A DNA stretch of 19,252 bases from Candidatus Hydrogenedentota bacterium. GTDB lineage: Bacteria; Hydrogenedentota; Hydrogenedentia; Hydrogenedentales; SLHB01. The stretch lies in NCBI GenBank assembly GCA_035416745.1, contig DAOLNV010000057.1:1-19252 (forward strand), written 5' to 3'. Below are positions 8,301 through 13,831 of this stretch, in pieces; position 1 is the first letter of the stretch; every line of letters starts with the position of its first letter. The notes under the pieces are model-generated. The model had not been told where the DNA came from and did not search any database. It was given only the letters and a program-made list of their open reading frames with translations. The position numbers and the translations under genes were made by a program.

Positions 8301-9626
8301 ATGGCCAAAATCGCATTTATCGGGGCCGGCAGCTTGGGGTTCACGCGGGGACTTGTCCGTGACATCTTGACCTTTCCGTTGTTGCGGGATGCCACCATAT
8401 CGCTCATGGACATCGACGAAGAGCGGCTCGATTTCGCCTACCGGGCGTGCAAATCGATCGTCGAACGGGGCAATTATCCCGCGAAAGTCGAGGCCACCAT
8501 GGACCGCAAAGCGGCCCTCAAAGGCGCGGACGCCGTGCTTTGCACCATCCTCAGCGGCGATGTGAAGATCTGGCAGCACGATATCCTCATTCCCAAGAAG
8601 TACGGTGTGGACACCAACGTGGGCGACACGCGGGGTCCGAGCGGCATCTTCCGCGCATTGCGCACCATCCCGGTCATGTTGGATATCTGCCGGGACATCG
8701 AACGGCATTGTCCCAATGCGCTCCTGCTCAATTACACCAACCCGATGGCCATGCTGTGCCGCGCCATGCAGCGCGAGACCAGCGTGCAGGTCTCGGGGCT
8801 GTGCCATAGCGTTCAGGGCACGGCGGCCATGCTCGCCGAGTGGATCGGCGCGCCCATGAACGAGATCACGTTTGTCTGCGCGGGCATCAACCATCTCTCG
8901 TGGTTCATCGAATACAAATGGAACGGCAAAGACGCCTATCCGCTGATCCGCAAGGCCATGCAACGCAAAGCGGTGCGCAACCACGAGCAGGTGCGCAACG
9001 AGATGTTCCTGCATCTCGACTATTACGTCACCGAATCGAGCGGGCACAACTCCGAGTACAACTGGTGGTTCCGGAAACGCCCCGAACTCATCGATGCGTA
9101 TTGCAAAAACGGCACGGGATGGAACCCGGGCGAGTACGCCTACATCCTCGACGAGTACCGCAAACGCGACCGCACATGGAAGGCCGAGGTCAAGAAATGG
9201 TTCGCCGACGGCGCGCCGTTCCCGCTCGAGCGCGGCCACGAATACGCTTCAAATATCATCAACGCGCGGATGGGCGGCGACCCTTACAAATTCAACGGCA
9301 ACGTGCCCAACACGGGCCTCGTCACCAATCTGCCGCAGGATGCGTGTGTCGAGGTGCCCGTGCTCGCCGACAGGCGCGGGCTTAACCCGATTCACGTCGG
9401 GGCATTGCCGCCCCAGTGCGCGGCCCTGACCGCCGCCGCGGTCGCGTCCGAGGAAATGGCGGTCGAGGGATGCCTCACCGGCGACCCCAAACGCGTGTTC
9501 CAGGCCATCGCCTACGATCCGCTCACCGCGGCGGTGCTCTCGCTCGCCGAGATCAAGAAGATGGTCGCCGAGATGTTTCGCAAGAACAAGGCGTACCTGC
9601 CGCAATTCAAGACCACATCCTTCTGA
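8301..9626 (+). CDS. Glycoside hydrolase family 4, alpha-galactosidase (MelA-like)
   Basis: A cytoplasmic NAD- and Mn-dependent glycosidase of 441 residues (E. coli MelA has 451). GGAGGG sits 5 nt before ATG 8301. The N-terminal Rossmann nucleotide-binding motif is FIGAGSLGFTRG (6-17), with the acidic strand end ALMDID-like SLMDIDEERLD at 34-44. Family landmarks follow in order: DTRGPSGIFRALRTIP (109-124), LLNYTNPMAM (142-151), GLCHSVQGTA (166-175) holding the metal-ligand Cys168, and CAGINHLSWF with metal-ligand His198. VTESSGHNSEYNWWF and IPHVG-like NPIHVGALP are also present. The GLCHSVQGTA and AGINH blocks resemble MelA closely, so alpha-galactosidase is the best call; alpha-glucosidase or glucuronidase activity cannot be excluded. 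It stands alone, divergent from the secreted-protein unit. Confidence 0.93.
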   Translation: MAKIAFIGAGSLGFTRGLVRDILTFPLLRDATISLMDIDEERLDFAYRACKSIVERGNYPAKVEATMDRKAALKGADAVLCTILSGDVKIWQHDILIPKKYGVDTNVGDTRGPSGIFRALRTIPVMLDICRDIERHCPNALLLNYTNPMAMLCRAMQRETSVQVSGLCHSVQGTAAMLAEWIGAPMNEITFVCAGINHLSWFIEYKWNGKDAYPLIRKAMQRKAVRNHEQVRNEMFLHLDYYVTESSGHNSEYNWWFRKRPELIDAYCKNGTGWNPGEYAYILDEYRKRDRTWKAEVKKWFADGAPFPLERGHEYASNIINARMGGDPYKFNGNVPNTGLVTNLPQDACVEVPVLADRRGLNPIHVGALPPQCAALTAAAVASEEMAVEGCLTGDPKRVFQAIAYDPLTAAVLSLAEIKKMVAEMFRKNKAYLPQFKTTSF

Positions 9627-9739
9627 GCACAGCAGCATTTCGCGCCGCCAACGTGTTCGTGACTGGTGCAAGCGAGTGCCCGATGCGCAACACGCGTACG
9701 CGGATGGCGCAAGCGACTCCGCGACAGGCGCACGAGACG

Positions 9740-9788
9740 TGTCCGTCCCCAACGGAGGGCGGTCCTTCCTGTCCGTCCCCAACGGAGG
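9740..9788. repeat. Direct repeat, two 19-nt copies at 30-nt period
   Basis: The 19-mer TGTCCGTCCCCAACGGAGG occurs at 9740-9758 and identically at 9770-9788. The 11-nt spacer is GCGGTCCTTCC. Only two copies are present, so it is not a CRISPR array. It leads straight into the hairpin cluster and is probably part of a dispersed intergenic repeat element. Confidence 0.8.
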
Positions 9789-9789
9789 A

Positions 9790-9900
9790 CCGGTTTTCCA
9801 ACCGGCCCCTTGGTCACGCCGCGGGCGGATACGCCCGCGCATCCTTGTGTTTTGGAGACCTTGCGGTCGCAGGAGTGGCGCGGTCATGAAACCGCGCCAC
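9790..9900. repeat. Cluster of four short hairpins (REP-like)
   Basis: Four perfect inverted repeats follow one another: CCGGTT/AACCGG (9790-9805, loop TTCC), CGCGGGCG/CGCCCGCG (9820-9839, loop GATA), GACC/GGTC (9857-9868, loop TTGC) and the 10-bp stem GTGGCGCGGT/ACCGCGCCAC (9875-9900, loop CATGAA). The last is the strongest. Any may serve as a terminator or RNA-end stabiliser for the GH4 transcript. None has a following T-run, so a mobile or dispersed repeat element is the alternative. Confidence 0.65.
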
Positions 9901-9960
9901 AGCGGGAGTTTTGCTGCGCAGAGAATCTTGGGTCAATCCCCATTTTCGTCTGTTTGCCCC

Positions 9961-10116
9961 GAGCTCGATGCTACCCTCGAGATGGCGGTCGACTGCCCTG
10001 GTTTCGTGTTTGCCGTGGTCAACCACATCCCGAGCAACGTGCCCATCGAGAATGCGCGGTTTTACATCGACTATCTCCGCCGGAACTGGGTGCGCCAGGC
10101 GCAGCCGCGAGCGTGA
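9961..10116 (+). pseudogene. Possible C-terminal scrap of a uroporphyrinogen-decarboxylase-family gene
   Basis: The frame ending at the TGA at 10114-10116 encodes MAVDCPGFVFAVVNHIPSNV then PIENARFYIDYLRRNW. This resembles the conserved C-terminal segment of URO-D / methylcobamide methyltransferase family proteins, where a 'GG-x-I/V-F-A-x-x-H-x-I-x-x-x-V-P-x-E-N' pattern precedes the final helix. Only about 50 codons fit. Upstream the frame enters the hairpin repeats, and there is no ribosome site before ATG 9982. It is best read as a decayed remnant whose body has been lost or replaced by the repeat element. Chance similarity is possible. Confidence 0.3.
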
Positions 10117-10188
10117 CCGCCCGCTTTTGCTCTACGGTATACTGTTGCGCATGGTTGAGATGCCGGCACTCGGGCGGGGAACGTCGCC

Positions 10189-10968
10189 ATGAGAAGCGAT
10201 ATGGGCACGAAGATCGTCGTTGCGGTTGTGTGTTCGATCGCGGTCATCGCCATTTCAGTGACCCTGTACGCTCTCGGCCATGTGCGCCTCATGGCTCAGC
10301 TTGCGGGATGCGAGCAAAACGTCAAACTCATAGCGCTCGCATTCCGGCTTTATGCGGACAAGGAGCCGCGGGGATACTATCCGGTACTCGATCCGGCTCA
10401 GGGCCGCCTGGCCGCGAAATGGGATGCGGTCTATCCCAGATACCTCACGGAACCCGGCATCCTGACTTGCCCCGCGAACGAGAAGGCCCCGGTACTGCCG
10501 GCGGCGCCTGCTCCGAACGACATCGCCCGCGCGATGGACGACCATAGCTACTGGTATCTGGGCTATGCGCTGCCGAATCAGGAAAGGCTCCTGGCGTTTC
10601 GCGACGCCTACAACCGGCGCGTGGCCGAGGGCGGCGATTTCGAGGGTGACCTCGACGACGGGCATGGCGCGCCGTTACTGCGCTTGCGCCAGGGGGTCGA
10701 GCGCATGTTCATCCCCGACGGGGCCGAATGGACGGCGGGCGTATTGTACGCCGCATCGATCCCCATTCTCGTGGAACGGCCGGACAATCATAAAGGGGGC
10801 GGACATGTCCTGTTCCTCGACGGCCGTATCGAGTTCATCCCCTTCCCCGGCAAGTATCCGATGACGCCCGAAGTGGTGCAGGCGTTGCGCTCGATGGATA
10901 TCGTGGTTTTGGGCGGACGGACGCAGCCGAACCCCGGTAACCCTTCTGTTCCGAAAGCCTTGAAATAG
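10189..10968 (+). CDS. DUF1559-related H-X9-DG protein with plain N-terminal anchor
   Basis: A 259-residue protein. The N terminus (KIVVAVVCSIAVIAISVTLY, residues 8-27) is a single hydrophobic helix without the usual GFTLIE prepilin cleavage site. The segment CEQNVKLIALAFRLYADKEP (41-60) matches the 'C-x-N-N-L-K-Q-I-x-L-A-x-x-x-Y' block after the helix in DUF1559 pseudopilins. Residues 201-212 (HKGGGHVLFLDG) are an exact H-X9-DG motif, the C-terminal mark of this family. VYPRYL, a CP dipeptide at 94-95 and SYWYLGYAL at 120-128 have counterparts in the gene at 18762. The start could be 10189 or ATG 10201; GGGGA lies before the first. It is probably anchored in the membrane with a periplasmic globular domain. 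Confidence 0.78.
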   Translation: MRSDMGTKIVVAVVCSIAVIAISVTLYALGHVRLMAQLAGCEQNVKLIALAFRLYADKEPRGYYPVLDPAQGRLAAKWDAVYPRYLTEPGILTCPANEKAPVLPAAPAPNDIARAMDDHSYWYLGYALPNQERLLAFRDAYNRRVAEGGDFEGDLDDGHGAPLLRLRQGVERMFIPDGAEWTAGVLYAASIPILVERPDNHKGGGHVLFLDGRIEFIPFPGKYPMTPEVVQALRSMDIVVLGGRTQPNPGNPSVPKALK

Positions 10969-11049
10969 GCCAAAACTTCGGGCGCATGGGTTATTGCGCT
11001 TCATGAGCTGGGCTGGGCCACGCCTTCCCGTTAACAACCACGCTCCGCT

Positions 11050-12324
11050 CTACCGGTGGGCGGCGCGGCGTCTGCGTGCGGCGAATTCGGGGGCCTCTTT
11101 GATGCACAGCACGAGAATGCGCGCGGCCTCTTTCAGCAGGCCCCAGAAACCGCGGCGATACTCCGGTTTCTCCGTGCCCGGGTTCGGGAAACCCTCTTCA
11201 GTTGCCTCGACCTTGCCCCAATTCTCGAACAGGCGTCCCCACTCGGAAGCGAGGCACTGTTTCATCTGGCGTTTGCTCTTGAAGGGATACCAGTAGGCGT
11301 CGTGGTACAGAACGCTCGCGATATACGACCACGGCGCAAGCCACGTTTTCAGGGACCATTCAAGAGGTCTTTTCAGGGGTCCCCAGTAGATCAAGTGCTG
11401 CATCCTGCTGGCAAAGGTCATTTCTTTGAAAGGTCCGGAGAAGTTCCAGTTCTGCCGGGCAGCCAATTCATCGCCGACGATGTCGAGCTCGTTCACGTCG
11501 CCGCATCCCAGGCCTTTCTCGTGGGCCAGGCGGATATACGCGCAGTCGTCCAGGGGTTCGAAGCCCATAAGTTTGGCGGCGACGGCGTCGATCGCCACCT
11601 GGTCGGCCGACGCCAGCAGAACGTTCTTTACGTAGGGCGTCATGCAGCGGGGGCCGGGTCCGTCTCCCGCGAAGGTCCCGTCCATCACGGCAAACACGCC
11701 CCGATGGATCTCCTGTTGAATCATGAGCAGGTCGACGAGGGTCTCGTGAATGACGGGATGCGTCCAGTGGCGGTGTTCGTTGAGAAGCCCTCCGAAGGCG
11801 TTCTTCATGGCGCCCGTGGTGGTGGTGAAGACATGGGTTTTCACGGTGGGCAGATGTATGACGTTCTCGCCGATGAACCGTTTGGGTATCGCGAAACCGT
11901 CCGGATAAACGTCGTTGAGGCACAAGAACTCGCCGGTGAGTTCCCCCACGGCGTCGCGAATGTTGAGCCACTCTTCGCCTTCGTAGAGGTGGACGTTGCG
12001 CAGGCCGTAGGCGTCGAGTACGTCAACCTGCTTGTTTTCGCGTTCGCCCAGGTGAGCGTCGATCACCACCGTCCGGTTGTGGCAGCCGTGGACCAGTTCC
12101 TTTTTGTATCCGTCTTTCAACATGGCGTGGATGACGCCGTCCAACTGCCAGGGCGTGGTCGAGCAAGCCGGAAAAAAGAAGTGCCAGGAGATGTTGATCT
12201 TGAGCGCCGTGTCCGCGTCCTTCGCGATGACGTCCTGGTATCCGGCGAGGTTGAGCACGCGATGGTAATCCGCGCGGACGGTCTCCGGGCGCGTCTGCAC
12301 CACCGCCACTTTCGATGCCGGCAT
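11050..12324 (-). CDS. DUF362 domain protein
   Basis: A 424-residue protein from ATG 12324 (MPASKVAVVQTRPETV), with GAGGAG upstream. DUF362 landmarks are seen: LKINISWHFFFPACSTTPWQ, then IHLPTVKTHVFTTTTGAMKN, GGLLNEHRHW and VMDGTFAGDGPGPR, with VLLASADQVAIDAVAAKLMG near 240-260. Many DUF362 proteins end in two ferredoxin-like 4Fe-4S motifs; this one does not. Its C terminus (PEFAARRRRAAHR) is basic and cysteine-poor, after an aromatic-rich region (YWGPLKRPLEWSLKTWLAPW) that may lie on a membrane. The biochemical role of the family is not settled. It lies 99 nt after the encapsulin gene on the same strand and could be co-transcribed, although a GC-rich inverted repeat sits in the gap. Confidence 0.85.
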   Translation of the reverse strand: MPASKVAVVQTRPETVRADYHRVLNLAGYQDVIAKDADTALKINISWHFFFPACSTTPWQLDGVIHAMLKDGYKKELVHGCHNRTVVIDAHLGERENKQVDVLDAYGLRNVHLYEGEEWLNIRDAVGELTGEFLCLNDVYPDGFAIPKRFIGENVIHLPTVKTHVFTTTTGAMKNAFGGLLNEHRHWTHPVIHETLVDLLMIQQEIHRGVFAVMDGTFAGDGPGPRCMTPYVKNVLLASADQVAIDAVAAKLMGFEPLDDCAYIRLAHEKGLGCGDVNELDIVGDELAARQNWNFSGPFKEMTFASRMQHLIYWGPLKRPLEWSLKTWLAPWSYIASVLYHDAYWYPFKSKRQMKQCLASEWGRLFENWGKVEATEEGFPNPGTEKPEYRRGFWGLLKEAARILVLCIKEAPEFAARRRRAAHR

Positions 12325-12372
12325 GTTCTAACTCGCTCCTCTCTCGACATAAGCGCAAAAGCTGGCGCTCTC

Positions 12373-12394
12373 GGCCTCCCCCGCGGGGGCGGCC
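12373..12394 (-). terminator. GC-rich inverted repeat between encapsulin and DUF362 genes
   Basis: The core CCCCCGCGGGGG (12378-12389) is a perfect palindrome flanked by GGCC on both sides (12373-12376 and 12391-12394), giving nine paired positions per arm with one mismatch. It starts about 30 nt downstream of the encapsulin stop. No T-run follows on the minus strand, so it may be a weak or factor-dependent terminator, an RNA processing or attenuation point that lowers DUF362 expression, or a protein-binding site. Confidence 0.45.
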
Positions 12395-12423
12395 TTGTTC
12401 CTTGTAAGCGCTTGTCCGCTAAG

Positions 12424-13239
12424 CTACTTGCCCAGCCTCAGCTCGACCGCGGCGGCGGGCTGAATCACGCGGAACGTGAACGACTCGGTCAGGAAGAGGT
12501 TCACCATTTCGGAGTCGTGGCTGGAATACCCGATCGAGAGGTCGGTTCCTACCGTCATCTCGAAATCGCCACCGCGCGTTGAGAGCAGCACGCCTCCATC
12601 CAGGGCGCGGCTGCGCATGATCACGCCGTCTCCCTCTAGAAGCCGCTCCAGGCCCCTGCGGATCGGGTAGCCGGGTCCCACTGCCTGCAACACCGCCTGG
12701 TACGGCGCGGCGCCAAGCACAAGGGCATAGGGGCCGCCAATGCCGTCCGCCTGCATGGCGTCGATGCCCTGCGCGACGGCCTTCGCGTAACCGTTGACAT
12801 CGGCCGGCAGAACCACGGCCTTCTGGGAGGCCGTCGGGATAATGCCGTCAATGTGGCCCTCCTTGAAACCCGCGTAGATGGCGCGCTCCTCGAAAAGGGC
12901 GATTTCCTTTGCCGCCTCTTCGAGGGGTCCCAGGTCCGGGTCCGCGGCGCCACGCGCCACGTTATCGAGTTCCCAGATGCGAAGCGTGAACATAACCCGC
13001 GCTTCGAGGAGAGGCAACACTTTGCGAATGCCGTAGCCGACGCCCTTCTGCCCCGGTTTCTTGGGCATGTCGAGGCGCCCGAGGTTCACTGCGGCATAGT
13101 CCCAGCCCTTGGGACCCTTGAAATCGACAAGTTTGCGCGCCGAAAGCAGAGGTTTAAGGGTTTGTTTTGCGGTGTTCTCGATTTCCGCCCAGGCTTCGTC
13201 CGTAACAGGGGCCAGAGAACGTTTCAACATATCGCTCAT
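12424..13239 (-). CDS. Encapsulin, family 1 nanocompartment shell protein
   Basis: A 271-residue shell protein (the Thermotoga maritima encapsulin has about 264) with the HK97 phage-capsid fold. It self-assembles in the cytoplasm into an icosahedral compartment. Features seen: N-terminal MLKRSLAPVTDEAW, which contributes to the cargo-binding region; GPKGWDYAAVNLG (42-54); FTLRIWELDNVARG (84-97), whose Trp89 matches the flavin-binding Trp87 of the Thermotoga protein; DGIGGPYALVL; and the C-terminal block RGGDFEMTVGTDLSIGYSSH then LFLTESFTFRVIQPAA. Start ATG 13239 is 3 nt after the ferritin stop, with its AAGGAAGGAG site inside the ferritin gene's last codons. The two are therefore translationally coupled. 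The expected product is a 60-subunit shell loaded with EncFtn; shell size is inferred from family and length. Confidence 0.96.
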   Translation of the reverse strand: MSDMLKRSLAPVTDEAWAEIENTAKQTLKPLLSARKLVDFKGPKGWDYAAVNLGRLDMPKKPGQKGVGYGIRKVLPLLEARVMFTLRIWELDNVARGAADPDLGPLEEAAKEIALFEERAIYAGFKEGHIDGIIPTASQKAVVLPADVNGYAKAVAQGIDAMQADGIGGPYALVLGAAPYQAVLQAVGPGYPIRRGLERLLEGDGVIMRSRALDGGVLLSTRGGDFEMTVGTDLSIGYSSHDSEMVNLFLTESFTFRVIQPAAAVELRLGK

Positions 13240-13242
13240 GGA

Positions 13243-13605
13243 TTATGCTCCTTCCTTTCCGCTGCCAATGCCCAGATCACTGCCCGAGGCTGCCGCCTTG
13301 CTGCCTTCCGCCTGGGCTTCCTCGACCTCGAGGATGTTCCCGCCGGTGAACAGATAGGTGCGAAGATGCTCGTCAAGAGGCGGCATCCGCCGCCGCAGCC
13401 ACTCGAGGGCCATAGCCGCATGTTCGAGTTCCTCATCCCGGTTATGGAGCACGATCTCCTTGAGTTCGGGATCGGTCGCGCCCTCAGCGCGCTGGTGATA
13501 CCAGTCCACGGCCTGGAGTTCCTCGATCACGCTGACCAGTGCCCGGTGGATATCCCGGGCGTTTTCCGACAGACTCTCGAACGGTTCATGATACTCGCTG
13601 CTCAT
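13243..13605 (-). CDS. Encapsulated ferritin (EncFtn) with cargo-loading peptide
   Basis: A 120-residue iron-oxidising cargo protein. Start ATG 13605 (MSSEYHEPFESL) is chosen because AAAGGAG stands 10 nt before it; the earlier in-frame ATG at 13641 lacks one. The two-helix EncFtn core is clear: IEELQAVDWYHQRAE (27-41) and HNRDEELEHAAMALEWLRR (54-72), then EHLRTYLFTGGNI. By alignment with Rhodospirillum rubrum EncFtn the ferroxidase ligands are Glu29, Glu59 and His62, with Trp35 and Tyr36 nearby. The entry-site Glu34 of that protein is Gln31 here. A flexible Ser/Ala/Gly linker leads to the cargo-loading tail SDLGIGSGKEGA (109-120), which docks inside the shell. The family forms decamers with ferroxidase centres at dimer interfaces and needs the shell to store iron. 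Confidence 0.95.
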   Translation of the reverse strand: MSSEYHEPFESLSENARDIHRALVSVIEELQAVDWYHQRAEGATDPELKEIVLHNRDEELEHAAMALEWLRRRMPPLDEHLRTYLFTGGNILEVEEAQAEGSKAAASGSDLGIGSGKEGA

Positions 13606-13831
13606 CGTTTCGTCGCTCCTTTCGCTTCGGTCCCTTGCCATGCTTCAGGACGCGGGGCAATCGGTTGTGGAGCGGCGCGGTTCGCGCTGGCGCCGCCCAG
13701 CGTAACGAGTTGCCTTGAAGCGGGTACTATAAAGGGTAATTGTGACCGCATACCGTTACCATACGGGAACTTAGATCTCCATTCAAGTAGGAACAGCCGC
13801 GGTTCGGGCTCTATTTCGCAAAACGCGTCCC
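13606..13831. promoter_or_regulatory. Divergent promoter region, EncFtn-encapsulin (-) and RND pump (+)
   Basis: The 226 nt between the two start codons must contain both promoters. An AT-richer patch at about 13724-13742 (GTACTATAAAGGGTAATTG) holds -10-like hexamers on both strands: TATAAA on plus and TATAGT on minus. Neither has a good -35 at 17 nt. I see no recognisable Fur box, although iron control would be expected for a ferritin nanocompartment. Confidence 0.4.

Larger units (their letters stand above)
9627..9960. other. Non-coding repeat- and hairpin-rich spacer
   Basis: After the GH4 stop there is no credible gene for over 300 nt. Open frames here run through the repeats and lack ribosome sites. 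The stretch holds a two-copy repeat (9740-9788) and a cluster of four small hairpins (9790-9900). Confidence 0.6.

Noticed and set aside
9740..9788. Possible CRISPR array
   Set aside because: Only two repeat copies with an 11-nt spacer and no cas genes; not a CRISPR geometry.
9666..10547. 293-codon plus-strand frame over the hairpin region and the H-X9-DG gene
   Set aside because: It runs through repeats and the shifted frame of a real gene, with Arg/Cys-rich shadow composition.
10982..10999. GCGCA/TGCGC stem as terminator between convergent genes
   Set aside because: The stem has 5 bp with an 8-nt loop and no T-run; too weak to call.
11056..12582. 508-codon plus-strand frame across the DUF362 gene
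   Set aside because: It is the antisense shadow of DUF362 and part of encapsulin, with no ribosome site or recognisable motif.
12424..13239. Phage capsid gene (HK97 fold) as a sign of a prophage
   Set aside because: Adjacent EncFtn cargo with a loading peptide and the close match to family-1 encapsulins identify a nanocompartment; no other phage genes are present.
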